Assembly: GCA_035772405.1 (NCBI GenBank)
Contig: JAYKKM010000379.1
Span: 643,501-707,500, forward strand
From: Chrysogorgia sp. JL179-B06
Lineage: Eukaryota > Cnidaria > Anthozoa > Scleralcyonacea > Chrysogorgiidae
Length of the DNA: 64,000 bases
Reading direction: 5' to 3'
A program made the position numbers and the translations under genes. Below are positions 31,901 through 46,900 of the stretch, in pieces. Below the pieces are notes generated by a model. The model was not told the DNA's origin. It saw nothing but the letters and a program-made list of their open reading frames with translations, and did no database searches. How positions within the stretch are numbered: position 1 is the stretch's first letter; the number at the start of each line of letters is the position of its first letter.

Positions 31901-34900
31901 GTCTTGTCTTGACAAGTTGTCTTGACAAGTTGTCTTGTCTTGACAAGTTGTCTTGTCTTGACAAGTTGTCTTGTCTTGACAAGTTGTCTTGACAAGTTGT
32001 CTTGACAAGTTGTCTTGTCTTGACAAGTTGTCTTGTCTTGACAAGTTGTCTTGTCTTGACAAGTTGTCTTGTCTTGACAAGTTGTCTTGACAAGTTGTCT
32101 TGACAAGTTGTCTTGACAAGTTGTCTTGACAAGTTGTCTTGACAAGTTGTCTTGACAAGTTGTCTTGTCTTGACAAGTTGTCTTGACAAGTTGTCTTGTC
32201 TTGACAAGTTGTCTTGTCTTGACAAGTTGTCTTGTCTTGACAAGTTGTCTTGTCTTGACAAGTTGTCTTGTCTTGACAAGTTGTCTTGTCTTGACAAGTT
32301 GTCTTGTCTTGACAAGTTGTCTTTTCTTGACAAGTTGTCTTGTCTTGACAAGTTGTCTTGTCTTGACAAGTTGTCTTGTCTTGACAAGTTGTCTTGTCTC
32401 GACAAGTTGTCTTGTCTTGACAAGTTGTCTTGTCTCGACAAGTTATCTTGTCTTGACAAGTTGTCTTGACAAGTTGTCTTGACAAGTTGTCTTGACAAGT
32501 TGTCTTGACAAGTTGTCTTGACAAGTTGTCTTGACAAGTTGTCTTGACAAGTTGTCTTGACAAGTTTTTCTTGACAAGTTGTCTTGACAAGTTGTCTTGA
32601 CAAGTTGTCTTGACAAGTTGTCTTGACAAGTTGTCTTGACAAGTTGTCTTGACAAGTTGTCTTGTCTTGACAAGTTGTCTTGACAAGTTGTCTTGTCTTG
32701 ACAAGTTGTCTTGACAAGTTGTCTTGTCTTGACAAGTTGTCTTGTCTTGACAAGTTGTCTTGTCTTGACAAGTTGTCTTGACAAGTTGTCTTGTCTTGAC
32801 AAGTTGTCTTGTCTTGACAAGTTGTCTTGTCTTGACAAGTTGTCTTGTCTTGACAAGTTGTCTTGTCTTGACAAGTTGTCTTGTCTTGACAAGTTGTCTT
32901 GTCTTGACAAGTTGTCTTGTCTTGACAAGTTGTCTTGTCTTGACAAGTTGTCTTGTCTTGACAAGTTGTCTTGTCTTGACAAGTTGTCTTGTCTTGACAA
33001 GTTGTCTTGTCTTGACAAGTTGTCTTGTCTTGACAAGTTGTCTTGTCTTGACAAGTTGTCTTGTCTTGACAAGTTGTCTTGTCTTGACAAGTTGTCTTGT
33101 CTTGACAAGTTGTCTTGTCTTGACAAGTTGTCTTGTCTTGACAAGTTGTCTTGTCTTGACAAGTTGTCTTGACAAGTTGTCTTGTCTTGACAAGTTGTCT
33201 TGTCTTGACAAGTTGTCTTGTCTTGACAAGTTGTCTTGTCTTGACAAGTTGTCTTGACAAGTTGTCTTGACAAGTTGTCTTGACAAGTTGTCTTGACAAG
33301 TTGTCTTGTCTTGTCTTGACAAGTTGTCTTGACAAGTTGTCTTGACAAGTTGTCTTGACAAGTTGTCTTGACAAGTTGTCTTGACAAGTTGTCTTGTCTT
33401 GACAAGTTGTCTTGTCTTGACAAGTTGTCTTGTCTTGACAAGTTGTCTTGTCTTGACAAGTTGTCTTGTCTTGACAAGTTGTCTTGTCTTGACAAGTTGT
33501 CTTGTCTTGACAAGTTGTCTTGTCTTGACAAGTTGTCTTGTCTTGACAAGTTGTCTTGTCTTGACAAGTTGTCTTGTCTTGACAAGTTGTCTTGTCTTGA
33601 CAAGTTGTCTTGTCTTGACAAGTTGTCTTGTCTTGACAAGTTGTCTTGACAAGTTGTCTTGACAAGTTGTCTTGTCTTGACAAGTTGTCTTGTCTTGACA
33701 AGTTGTCTTGTCTTGACAAGTTGTCTTGTCTTGACAAGTTGTCTTGTCTTGACAAGTTGTCTTGTCTTGACAAGTTGTCTTGTCTTGACAAGTTGTCTTG
33801 TCTTGACAAGTTGTCTTGTCTTGACAAGTTGTCTTGTCTTGACAAGTTGTCTTGTCTTGACAAGTTGTCTTGTCTTGACAAGTTGTCTTGTCTTGACAAG
33901 TTGTCTTGTCTTGACAAGTTGTCTTGACAAGTTGTCTTGACAAGTTGTCTTGTCTTGACAAGTTGTCTTGACAAGTTGTCTTGACAAGTTGTCTTGACAA
34001 GTTGTCTTGACAAGTTGTCTTGACAAGTTGTCTTGACAAGTTGTCTTGACAAGTTGTCTTGACAAGTTGTCTTGACAAGTTGTCTTGACAAGTTGTCTTG
34101 ACAAGTTGTCTTGTCTTGACAAGTTGTCTTGTCTTGACAAGTTGTCTTGTCTTGACAAGTTGTCTTGTCTTGACAAGTTGTCTTGTCTTGACAAGTTGTC
34201 TTGTCTTGACAAGTTGTCTTGTCTTGACAAGTTGTCTTGTCATGACAAGTTGTCTTGTCTTGACAAGTTGTCTTGTCTTGACAAGTTGTCTTGTCTTGAC
34301 AAGTTGTCTTGTCTTGACAAGTTATCTTGTCTTGACAAGTTGTCTTGTCTTGACAAGTTGTCTTGTCTTGACAAGTTGTCTTTTCTTGACAAGTTGTCTT
34401 TTCTTGACAAGTTGTCTTGTCTTGACAAGTTGTCTTGTCTTGACAAGTTGTCTTGTCTTGACAAGTTGTCTTGTCTTGACAAGTTGTCTTGTCTTGACAA
34501 GTTGTCTTGTCTTGACAAGTTGTCTTGTCTTGACAAGTTGTCTTGTCTTGACAAGTTGTCTTGTCTTGACAAGTTGTCTTGTCTTGACAAGTTGTCTTGT
34601 CTTGACAAGTTGTCTTGTCTTGACAAGTTGTCTTGTCTTGACAAGTTGTCTTGTCTTGACAAGTTGTCTTGTCTTGACAAGTTGTCTTGTCTTGACAAGT
34701 TGTCTTGTCTTGACAAGTTGTCTTGTCTTGACAAGTTGTCTTGTCTTGACAAGTTGTCTTGTCTTGACAAGTTGTCTTGTCTTGACAAGTTGTCTTGTCT
34801 TGACAAGTTGTCTTGTCTTGACAAGTTGTCTTGTCTTGACAAGTTGTCTTGTCTTGACAAGTTGTCTTGACAAGTTGTCTTGACAAGTTGTCTTGACAAG

Positions 34901-37900
34901 TTGTCTTGACAAGTTGTCTTGACAAGTTGTCTTGACAAGTTGTCTTGTCTTGACAAGTTGTCTTGTCTTGACAAGTTGTCTTGTCTTGACAAGTTGTCTT
35001 GTCTTGACAAGTTGTCTTGTCTTGACAAGTTGTCTTGTCTTGACAAGTTGTCTTGACAAGTTGTCTTGTCTTGACAAGTTGTCTTGTCTTGACAAGTTGT
35101 CTTGTCTTGACAAGTTGTCTTGACAAGTTGTCTTGACAAGTTGTCTTGACAAGTTGTCTTGTCTTGTCTTGACAAGTTGTCTTGACAAGTTGTCTTGTCT
35201 TGACAAGTTGTCTTGTCTTGACAAGTTGTCTTGTCTTGACAAGTTGTCTTGTCTTGACAAGTTGTCTTGTCTTGACAAGTTGTCTTGACAAGTTGTCTTG
35301 ACAAGTTGTCTTGACAAGTTGTCTTGACAAGTTGTCTTGACAAGTTGTCTTGTCTTGACAAGTTGTCTTGTCTTGACAAGTTGTCTTGTCTTGACAAGTT
35401 GTCTTGTCTTGACAAGTTGTCTTGTCTTGACAAGTTGTCTTGACAAGTTGTCTTGTCTTGACAAGTTGTCTTGTCTTGACAAGTTGTCTTGTCTTGACAA
35501 GTTGTCTTGTCTTGACAAGTTGTCTTGACAAGTTGTCTTGACAAGTTGTCTTGACAAGTTGTCTTGTCTTGTCTTGACAAGTTGTCTTGACAAGTTGTCT
35601 TGTCTTGACAAGTTGTCTTGTCTTGACAAGTTGTCTTGTCTTGACAAGTTGTCTTGTCTTGACAAGTTGTCTTGTCTTGACAAGTTGTCTTGACAAGTTG
35701 TCTTGACAAGTTGTCTTGACAAGTTGTCTTGACAAGTTGTCTTGACAAGTTGTCTTGTCTTGACAAGTTGTCTTGTCTTGACAAGTTGTCTTGACAAGTT
35801 GTCTTGACAAGTTGTCTTGACAAGTTGTCTTGACAAGTTGTCTTGACAAGTTGTCTTGACAAGTTGTCTTGACAAGTTGTCTTGACAAGTTGTCTTGACA
35901 AGTTGTCTTGACAAGTTGTCTTGACAAGTTGTCTTGTCTTGACAAGTTGTCTTGACAAGTTGTCTTGTCTTGACAAGTTGTCTTGTCTTGACAAGTTGTC
36001 TTGTCTTGACAAGTTGTCTTGTCTTGACAAGTTGTCTTGTCTTGACAAGTTGTCTTGTCTTGACAAGTTGTCTTGTCTTGACAAGTTGTCTTGTCTTGAC
36101 AAGTTGTCTTGTCTTGACAAGTTGTCTTGTCTTGACAAGTTGTCTTGTCTTGACAAGTTGTCTTGTCTTGACAAGTTGTCTTGTCTTGACAAGTTGTCTT
36201 GTCTTGACAAGTTGTCTTGACAAGTTGTCTTGACAAGTTGTCTTGTCTTGACAAGTTGTCTTGACAAGTTGTCTTGACAAGTTGTCTTGACAAGTTGTCT
36301 TGACAAGTTGTCTTGACAAGTTGTCTTGACAAGTTGTCTTGACAAGTTGTCTTGACAAGTTGTCTTGACAAGTTGTCTTGACAAGTTGTCTTGACAAGTT
36401 GTCTTGACAAGTTGTCTTGACAAGTTGTCTTGACAAGTTGTCTTGACAAGTTGTCTTGTCTTGACAAGTTGTCTTGACAAGTTGTCTTGTCTTGACAAGT
36501 TGTCTTGTCTTGACAAGTTGTCTTGTCTTGACAAGTTGTCTTGTCTTGACAAGTTGTCTTGTCTTGACAAGTTGTCTTGTCTTGACAAGTTGTCTTGTCT
36601 TGACAAGTTGTCTTGTCTTGACAAGTTGTCTTGTCTTGACAAGTTGTCTTGTCTTGACAAGTTGTCTTGTCTTGACAAGTTGTCTTGTCTTGACAAGTTG
36701 TCTTGTCTTGACAAGTTGTCTTGTCTTGACAAGTTGTCTTGACAAGTTGTCTTGACAAGTTGTCTTGTCTTGACAAGTTGTCTTGACAAGTTGTCTTGAC
36801 AAGTTGTCTTGACAAGTTGTCTTGACAAGTTGTCTTGACAAGTTGTCTTGACAAGTTGTCTTGACAAGTTGTCTTGACAAGTTGTCTTGACAAGTTGTCT
36901 TGACAAGTTGTCTTGTCTTGACAAGTTGTCTTGACAAGTTGTCTTGTCTTGACAAGTTGTCTTGTCTTGACAAGTTGTCTTGTCTTGACAAGTTGTCTTG
37001 TCTTGACAAGTTGTCTTGTCTTGACAAGTTGTCTTGTCTTGACAAGTTGTCTTGTCTTGACAAGTTGTCTTGTCTTGACAAGTTGTCTTGTCTTGACAAG
37101 TTGTCTTGTCTTGACAAGTTGTCTTGTCTTGACAAGTTGTCTTGTCTTGACAAGTTGTCTTGTCTTGACAAGTTGTCTTGTCTTGACAAGTTGTCTTGTC
37201 TTGACAAGTTGTCTTGTCTTGACAAGTTGTCTTGTCTTGACAAGTTGTCTTGTCTTGACAAGTTGTCTTGTCTTGACAAGTTGTCTTGTCTTGACAAGTT
37301 GTCTTGTCTTGACAAGTTGTCTTGTCTTGACAAGTTGTCTTGTCTTGACAAGTTGTCTTGTCTTGACAAGTTGTCTTGTCTTGACAAGTTGTCTTGTCTT
37401 GACAAGTTGTCTTGTCTTGACAAGTTGTCTTGTCTTGACAAGTTGTCTTGTCTTGACAAGTTGTCTTGTCTTGACAAGTTGTCTTGTCTTGACAAGTTGT
37501 CTTGTCTTGACAAGTTGTCTTGTCTTGACAAGTTGTCTTGTCTTGACAAGTTGTCTTGTCTTGACAAGTTGTCTTGTCTTGACAAGTTGTCTTGTCTTGA
37601 CAAGTTGTCTTGTCTTGACAAGTTGTCTTGTCTTGACAAGTTGTCTTGTCTTGACAAGTTGTCTTGTCTTGACAAGTTGTCTTGTCTTGACAAGTTGTCT
37701 TGTCTTGACAAGTTGTCTTGTCTTGACAAGTTGTCTTGTCTTGACAAGTTGTCTTGTCTTGACAAGTTGTCTTGTCTTGACAAGTTGTCTTGTCTTGACA
37801 AGTTGTCTTGTCTTGACAAGTTGTCTTGACAAGTTGTCTTGACAAGTTGTCTTGACAAGTTGTCTTGACAAGTTGTCTTGACAAGTTGTCTTGACAAGTT

Positions 37901-40900
37901 GTCTTGTCTTGACAAGTTGTCTTGTCTTGACAAGTTGTCTTGTCTTGACAAGTTGTCTTGTCTTGACAAGTTGTCTTGTCTTGACAAGTTGTCTTGTCTT
38001 GACAAGTTGTCTTGACAAGTTGTCTTGTCTTGACAAGTTGTCTTGTCTTGACAAGTTGTCTTGTCTTGACAAGTTGTCTTGTCTTGACAAGTTGTCTTGA
38101 CAAGTTGTCTTGTCTTGTCTTGACAAGTTGTCTTGTCTTGACAAGTTGTCTTGTCTTGACAAGTTGTCTTGTCTTGACAAGTTGTCTTGTCTTGACAAGT
38201 TGTCTTGTCTTGACAAGTTGTCTTGTCTTGACAAGTTGTCTTGACAAGTTGTCTTGACAAGTTGTCTTGACAAGTTGTCTTGACAAGTTGTCTTGACAAG
38301 TTGTCTTGACAAGTTGTCTTGTCTTGACAAGTTGTCTTGTCTTGACAAGTTGTCTTGACAAGTTGTCTTGACAAGTTGTCTTGACAAGTTGTCTTGACAA
38401 GTTGTCTTGACAAGTTGTCTTGACAAGTTGTCTTGACAAGTTGTCTTGACAAGTTGTCTTGACAAGTTGTCTTGACAAGTTGTCTTGACAAGTTGTCTTG
38501 TCTTGACAAGTTGTCTTGACAAGTTGTCTTGTCTTGACAAGTTGTCTTGTCTTGACAAGTTGTCTTGTCTTGACAAGTTGTCTTGTCTTGACAAGTTGTC
38601 TTGTCTTGACAAGTTGTCTTGTCTTGACAAGTTGTCTTGTCTTGACAAGTTGTCTTGTCTTGACAAGTTGTCTTGTCTTGACAAGTTGTCTTGTCTTGAC
38701 AAGTTGTCTTGTCTTGACAAGTTGTCTTGTCTTGACAAGTTGTCTTGTCTTGACAAGTTGTCTTGTCTTGACAAGTTGTCTTGTCTTGACAAGTTGTCTT
38801 GACAAGTTGTCTTGACAAGTTGTCTTGTCTTGACAAGTTGTCTTGACAAGTTGTCTTGACAAGTTGTCTTGACAAGTTGTCTTGACAAGTTGTCTTGACA
38901 AGTTGTCTTGACAAGTTGTCTTGACAAGTTGTCTTGACAAGTTGTCTTGACAAGTTGTCTTGACAAGTTGTCTTGTCTTGACAAGTTGTCTTGACAAGTT
39001 GTCTTGTCTTGACAAGTTGTCTTGTCTTGACAAGTTGTCTTGTCTTGACAAGTTGTCTTGTCTTGACAAGTTGTCTTGTCTTGACAAGTTGTCTTGTCTT
39101 GACAAGTTGTCTTGTCTTGACAAGTTGTCTTGTCTTGACAAGTTGTCTTGTCTTGACAAGTTGTCTTGTCTTGACAAGTTGTCTTGTCTTGACAAGTTGT
39201 CTTGTCTTGACAAGTTGTCTTGTCTTGACAAGTTGTCTTGTCTTGACAAGTTGTCTTGTCTTGACAAGTTGTCTTGTCTTGACAAGTTGTCTTGTCTTGA
39301 CAAGTTGTCTTGTCTTGACAAGTTGTCTTGTCTTGACAAGTTGTCTTGTCTTGACAAGTTGTCTTGTCTTGACAAGTTGTCTTGTCTTGACAAGTTGTCT
39401 TGACAAGTTGTCTTGACAAGTTGTCTTGACAAGTTGTCTTGACAAGTTGTCTTGACAAGTTGTCTTGACAAGTTGTCTTGACAAGTTGTCTTGACAAGTT
39501 TTCTTGACAAGTTGTCTTGACAAGTTGTCTTGACAAGTTGTCTTGACAAGTTGTCTTGACAAGTTGTCTTGACAAGTTGTCTTGACAAGTTGTCTTGACA
39601 AGTTGTCTTGACAAGTTGTCTTGTCTTGACAAGTTGTCTTGACAAGTTGTCTTGTCTTGACAAGTTGTCTTGACAAGTTGTCTTGTCTTGACAAGTTGTC
39701 TTGTCTTGACAAGTTGTCTTGTCTTGACAAGTTGTCTTGACAAGTTGTCTTGTCTTGACAAGTTGTCTTGTCTTGACAAGTTGTCTTGTCTTGACAAGTT
39801 GTCTTGTCTTGACAAGTTGTCTTGTCTTGACAAGTTGTCTTGTCTTGACAAGTTGTCTTGTCTTGACAAGTTGTCTTGTCTTGACAAGTTGTCTTGTCTT
39901 GACAAGTTGTCTTGTCTTGACAAGTTGTCTTGTCTTGACAAGTTGTCTTGTCTTGACAAGTTGTCTTGTCTTGACAAGTTGTCTTGTCTTGACAAGTTGT
40001 CTTGTCTTGACAAGTTGTCTTGTCTTGACAAGTTGTCTTGTCTTGACAAGTTGTCTTGTCTTGACAAGTTGTCTTGTCTTGACAAGTTGTCTTGTCTTGA
40101 CAAGTTGTCTTGTCTTGACAAGTTGTCTTGTCTTGACAAGTTGTCTTGTCTTGACAAGTTGTCTTGTCTTGACAAGTTGTCTTGTCTTGACAAGTTGTCT
40201 TGTCTTGACAAGTTGTCTTGTCTTGACAAGTTGTCTTGTCTTGACAAGTTGTCTTGTCTTGACAAGTTGTCTTGTCTTGACAAGTTGTCTTGTCTTGACA
40301 AGTTGTCTTGTCTTGACAAGTTGTCTTGTCTTGACAAGTTGTCTTGTCTTGACAAGTTGTCTTGTCTTGACAAGTTGTCTTGTCTTGACAAGTTGTCTTG
40401 TCTTGACAAGTTGTCTTGTCTTGACAAGTTGTCTTGTCTTGACAAGTTGTCTTGTCTTGACAAGTTGTCTTGTCTTGACAAGTTGTCTTGTCTTGACAAG
40501 TTGTCTTGTCTTGACAAGTTGTCTTGTCTTGACAAGTTGTCTTGTCTTGACAAGTTGTCTTGTCTTGACAAGTTGTCTTGTCTCGACAAGTTGTCTTGTC
40601 TTGACAAGTTGTCTTGACAAGTTGTCTTGACAAGTTGTCTTGACAAGTTGTCTTGACAAGTTGTCTTGACAAGTTGTCTTGACAAGTTGTCTTGACAAGT
40701 TTTCTTGACAAGTTGTCTTGACAAGTTGTCTTGACAAGTTGTCTTGACAAGTTGTCTTGACAAGTTGTCTTGACAAGTTGTCTTGACAAGTTGTCTTGAC
40801 AAGTTGTCTTGACAAGTTGTCTTGTCTTGACAAGTTGTCTTGACAAGTTGTCTTGTCTTGACAAGTTGTCTTGACAAGTTGTCTTGTCTTGACAAGTTGT

Positions 40901-43900
40901 CTTGTCTTGACAAGTTGTCTTGTCTTGACAAGTTGTCTTGACAAGTTGTCTTGACAAGTTGTCTTGTCTTGACAAGTTGTCTTGTCTTGACAAGTTGTCT
41001 TGTCTTGACAAGTTGTCTTGTCTTGACAAGTTGTCTTGACAAGTTGTCTTGACAAGTTGTCTTGACAAGTTGTCTTGACAAGTTGTCTTGACAAGTTGTC
41101 TTGACAAGTTGTCTTGTCTTGACAAGTTGTCTTGACAAGTTGTCTTGTCTTGACAAGTTGTCTTGTCTTGACAAGTTGTCTTGTCTTGACAAGTTGTCTT
41201 GTCTTGACAAGTTGTCTTGTCTTGACAAGTTGTCTTGTCTTGACAAGTTGTCTTGTCTTGACAAGTTGTCTTGTCTTGACAAGTTGTCTTGTCTTGACAA
41301 GTTGTCTTGTCTTGACAAGTTGTCTTGTCTTGACAAGTTGTCTTGTCTTGACAAGTTGTCTTGTCTTGACAAGTTGTCTTGTCTTGACAAGTTGTCTTGT
41401 CTTGACAAGTTGTCTTGACAAGTTGTCTTGACAAGTTGTCTTGTCTTGACAAGTTGTCTTGACAAGTTGTCTTGTCTTGACAAGTTGTCTTGTCTTGACA
41501 AGTTGTCTTGTCTTGACAAGTTGTCTTGTCTTGACAAGTTGTCTTGTCTTGACAAGTTGTCTTGTCTTGACAAGTTGTCTTGTCTTGACAAGTTGTCTTG
41601 TCTTGACAAGTTGTCTTGTCTTGACAAGTTGTCTTGTCTTGACAAGTTGTCTTGTCTTGACAAGTTGTCTTGTCTTGACAAGTTGTCTTGTCTTGACAAG
41701 TTGTCTTGTCTTGACAAGTTGTCTTGTCTTGACAAGTTGTCTTGTCTTGACAAGTTGTCTTGTCTTGACAAGTTGTCTTGTCTTGACAAGTTGTCTTGTC
41801 TTGACAAGTTGTCTTGTCTTGACAAGTTGTCTTGTCTTGACAAGTTGTCTTGTCTTGACAAGTTGTCTTGTCTTGACAAGTTGTCTTGTCTTGACAAGTT
41901 GTCTTGTCTTGACAAGTTGTCTTGTCTTGACAAGTTGTCTTGTCTTGACAAGTTGTCTTGTCTTGACAAGTTGTCTTGTCTTGACAAGTTGTCTTGTCTT
42001 GACAAGTTGTCTTGTCTTGACAAGTTGTCTTGTCTTGACAAGTTGTCTTGTCTTGACAAGTTGTCTTGTCTTGACAAGTTGTCTTGTCTTGACAAGTTGT
42101 CTTGTCTTGACAAGTTGTCTTGTCTTGACAAGTTGTCTTGTCTTGACAAGTTGTCTTGTCTTGACAAGTTGTCTTGTCTTGACAAGTTGTCTTGTCTTGA
42201 CAAGTTGTCTTGTCTTGACAAGTTGTCTTGTCTTGACAAGTTGTCTTGTCTTGACAAGTTGTCTTGTCTTGACAAGTTGTCTTGTCTTGACAAGTTGTCT
42301 TGTCTTGACAAGTTGTCTTGTCTTGACAAGTTGTCTTGTCTTGACAAGTTGTCTTGTCTTGACAAGTTGTCTTGTCTTGACAAGTTGTCTTGTCTTGACA
42401 AGTTGTCTTGACAAGTTGTCTTGACAAGTTGTCTTGACAAGTTGTCTTGACAAGTTGTCTTGACAAGTTGTCTTGACAAGTTGTCTTGACAAGTTGTCTT
42501 GACAAGTTGTCTTGACAAGTTGTCTTGACAAGTTGTCTTGACAAGTTGTCTTGACAAGTTGTCTTGACAAGTTGTCTTGACAAGTTGTCTTGACAAGTTG
42601 TCTTGACAAGTTGTCTTGTCTTGACAAGTTGTCTTGACAAGTTGTCTTGTCTTGACAAGTTGTCTTGACAAGTTGTCTTGTCTTGACAAGTTGTCTTGTC
42701 TTGACAAGTTGTCTTGTCTTGACAAGTTGTCTTGACAAGTTGTCTTGACAAGTTGTCTTGTCTTGACAAGTTGTCTTGTCTTGACAAGTTGTCTTGTCTT
42801 GACAAGTTGTCTTGTCTTGACAAGTTGTCTTGACAAGTTGTCTTGACAAGTTGTCTTGACAAGTTGTCTTGACAAGTTGTCTTGACAAGTTGTCTTGACA
42901 AGTTGTCTTGTCTTGACAAGTTGTCTTGACAAGTTGTCTTGTCTTGACAAGTTGTCTTGTCTTGACAAGTTGTCTTGTCTTGACAAGTTGTCTTGTCTTG
43001 ACAAGTTGTCTTGTCTTGACAAGTTGTCTTGTCTTGACAAGTTGTCTTGTCTTGACAAGTTGTCTTGTCTTGACAAGTTGTCTTGTCTTGACAAGTTGTC
43101 TTGTCTTGACAAGTTGTCTTGTCTTGACAAGTTGTCTTGTCTTGACAAGTTGTCTTGTCTTGACAAGTTGTCTTGTCTTGACAAGTTGTCTTGACAAGTT
43201 GTCTTGACAAGTTGTCTTGACAAGTTGTCTTGACAAGTTGTCTTGACAAGTTGTCTTGACAAGTTGTCTTGACAAGTTGTCTTGACAAGTTTTCTTGACA
43301 AGTTGTCTTGACAAGTTGTCTTGACAAGTTGTCTTGACAAGTTGTCTTGACAAGTTGTCTTGACAAGTTGTCTTGACAAGTTGTCTTGTCTTGACAAGTT
43401 GTCTTGACAAGTTGTCTTGTCTTGACAAGTTGTCTTGACAAGTTGTCTTGTCTTGACAAGTTGTCTTGTCTTGACAAGTTGTCTTGTCTTGACAAGTTGT
43501 CTTGACAAGTTGTCTTGTCTTGACAAGTTGTCTTGTCTTGACAAGTTGTCTTGTCTTGACAAGTTGTCTTGTCTTGACAAGTTGTCTTGTCTTGACAAGT
43601 TGTCTTGTCTTGACAAGTTGTCTTGTCTTGACAAGTTGTCTTGTCTTGACAAGTTGTCTTGTCTTGACAAGTTGTCTTGTCTTGACAAGTTGTCTTGTCT
43701 TGACAAGTTGTCTTGTCTTGACAAGTTGTCTTGTCTTGACAAGTTGTCTTGTCTTGACAAGTTGTCTTGTCTTGACAAGTTGTCTTGTCTTGACAAGTTG
43801 TCTTGTCTTGACAAGTTGTCTTGTCTTGACAAGTTGTCTTGTCTTGACAAGTTGTCTTGTCTTGACAAGTTGTCTTGTCTTGACAAGTTGTCTTGACAAG

Positions 43901-46900
43901 TTGTCTTGTCTTGACAAGTTGTCTTGTCTTGACAAGTTGTCTTGTCTTGACAAGTTGTCTTGTCTTTACAAGTTGTCTTGACAAGTTGTCTTGACAAGTT
44001 GTCTTGACAAGTTGTCTTGACAAGTTGTCTTGTCTTGTCTTGACAAGTTGTCTTGACAAGTTGTCTTGACAAGTTGTCTTGACAAGTTGTCTTGACAAGT
44101 TGTCTTGACAAGTTGTCTTGTCTTGACAAGTTGTCTTGTCTTGACAAGTTGTCTTGTCTTGACAAGTTGTCTTGTCTTGACAAGTTGTCTTGTCTTGACA
44201 AGTTGTCTTGTCTTGACAAGTTGTCTTGTCTTGACAAGTTGTCTTGTCTTGACAAGTTGTCTTGTCTTGACAAGTTGTCTTGTCTTGACAAGTTGTCTTG
44301 TCTTGACAAGTTGTCTTGTCTTGACAAGTTGTCTTGTCTTGACAAGTTGTCTTGTCTTGACAAGTTGTCTTGACAAGTTGTCTTGACAAGTTGTCTTGTC
44401 TTGACAAGTTGTCTTGTCTTGACAAGTTGTCTTGTCTTGACAAGTTGTCTTGTCTTGACAAGTTGTCTTGTCTTGACAAGTTGTCTTGTCTTGACAAGTT
44501 GTCTTGTCTTGACAAGTTGTCTTGTCTTGACAAGTTGTCTTGTCTTGACAAGTTGTCTTGTCTTGACAAGTTGTCTTGTCTTGACAAGTTGTCTTGTCTT
44601 GACAAGTTGTCTTGTCTTGACAAGTTGTCTTGTCTTGACAAGTTGTCTTGACAAGTTGTCTTGACAAGTTGTCTTGTCTTGACAAGTTGTCTTGACAAGT
44701 TGTCTTGACAAGTTGTCTTGACAAGTTGTCTTGACAAGTTGTCTTGACAAGTTGTCTTGACAAGTTGTCTTGACAAGTTGTCTTGACAAGTTGTCTTGAC
44801 AAGTTGTCTTGACAAGTTGTCTTGACAAGTTGTCTTGTCTTGACAAGTTGTCTTGTCTTGACAAGTTGTCTTGTCTTGACAAGTTGTCTTGTCTTGACAA
44901 GTTGTCTTGTCTTGACAAGTTGTCTTGTCTTGACAAGTTGTCTTGTCTTGACAAGTTGTCTTGTCTTGACAAGTTGTCTTGTCTTGACAAGTTGTCTTGT
45001 CTTGACAAGTTGTCTTGTCTTGACAAGTTGTCTTGTCTTGACAAGTTGTCTTGTCTTGACAAGTTGTCTTGTCTTGACAAGTTGTCTTGTCTTGACAAGT
45101 TGTCTTGTCTTGACAAGTTGTCTTGTCTTGACAAGTTGTCTTGTCTTGACAAGTTGTCTTGTCTTGACAAGTTGTCTTGTCTTGACAAGTTGTCTTGTCT
45201 TGACAAGTTGTCTTGTCTTGACAAGTTGTCTTGTCTTGACAAGTTGTCTTGTCTTGACAAGTTGTCTTGTCTTGACAAGTTGTCTTGTCTTGACAAGTTG
45301 TCTTGTCTTGACAAGTTGTCTTGTCTTGACAAGTTGTCTTGTCTTGACAAGTTGTCTTGTCTTGACAAGTTGTCTTGTCTTGACAAGTTGTCTTGTCTTG
45401 ACAAGTTGTCTTGTCTTGACAAGTTGTCTTGACAAGTTGTCTTGTCTTGACAAGTTGTCTTGTCTTGACAAGTTGTCTTGTCTTGACAAGTTGTCTTGTC
45501 TTGACAAGTTGTCTTGACAAGTTGTCTTGACAAGTTGTCTTGACAAGTTGTCTTGACAAGTTGTCTTGTCTTGTCTTGACAAGTTGTCTTGACAAGTTGT
45601 CTTGACAAGTTGTCTTGACAAGTTGTCTTGACAAGTTGTCTTGACAAGTTGTCTTGTCTTGACAAGTTGTCTTGTCTTGACAAGTTGTCTTGTCTTGACA
45701 AGTTGTCTTGTCTTGACAAGTTGTCTTGTCTTGACAAGTTGTCTTGTCTTGACAAGTTGTCTTGTCTTGACAAGTTGTCTTGTCTTGACAAGTTGTCTTG
45801 TCTTGACAAGTTGTCTTGTCTTGACAAGTTGTCTTGTCTTGACAAGTTGTCTTGTCTTGACAAGTTGTCTTGTCTTGACAAGTTGTCTTGTCTTGACAAG
45901 TTGTCTTGACAAGTTGTCTTGACAAGTTGTCTTGTCTTGACAAGTTGTCTTGTCTTGACAAGTTGTCTTGTCTTGACAAGTTGTCTTGTCTTGACAAGTT
46001 GTCTTGTCTTGACAAGTTGTCTTGTCTTGACAAGTTGTCTTGTCTTGACAAGTTGTCTTGTCTTGACAAGTTGTCTTGTCTTGACAAGTTGTCTTGTCTT
46101 GACAAGTTGTCTTGTCTTGACAAGTTGTCTTGTCTTGACAAGTTGTCTTGTCTTGACAAGTTGTCTTGTCTTGACAAGTTGTCTTGACAAGTTGTCTTGA
46201 CAAGTTGTCTTGTCTTGACAAGTTGTCTTGACAAGTTGTCTTGACAAGTTGTCTTGACAAGTTGTCTTGACAAGTTGTCTTGACAAGTTGTCTTGACAAG
46301 TTGTCTTGACAAGTTGTCTTGACAAGTTGTCTTGACAAGTTGTCTTGACAAGTTGTCTTGACAAGTTGTCTTGTCTTGACAAGTTGTCTTGTCTTGACAA
46401 GTTGTCTTGTCTTGACAAGTTGTCTTGTCTTGACAAGTTGTCTTGTCTTGACAAGTTGTCTTGTCTTGACAAGTTGTCTTGTCTTGACAAGTTGTCTTGT
46501 CTTGACAAGTTGTCTTGTCTTGACAAGTTGTCTTGTCTTGACAAGTTGTCTTGTCTTGACAAGTTGTCTTGTCTTGACAAGTTGTCTTGTCTTGACAAGT
46601 TGTCTTGTCTTGACAAGTTGTCTTGTCTTGACAAGTTGTCTTTTCTTGACAAGTTGTCTTTTCTTGACAAGTTGTCTTGTCTTGACAAGTTGTCTTGTCT
46701 TGACAAGTTGTCTTGTCTTGACAAGTTGTCTTGTCTTGACAAGTTGTCTTGTCTTGACAAGTTGTCTTGTCTTGACAAGTTGTCTTGTCTTGACAAGTTG
46801 TCTTGTCTTGACAAGTTGTCTTGTCTTGACAAGTTGTCTTGTCTTGACAAGTTGTCTTGTCTTGACAAGTTGTCTTGTCTTGACAAGTTGTCTTGTCTTG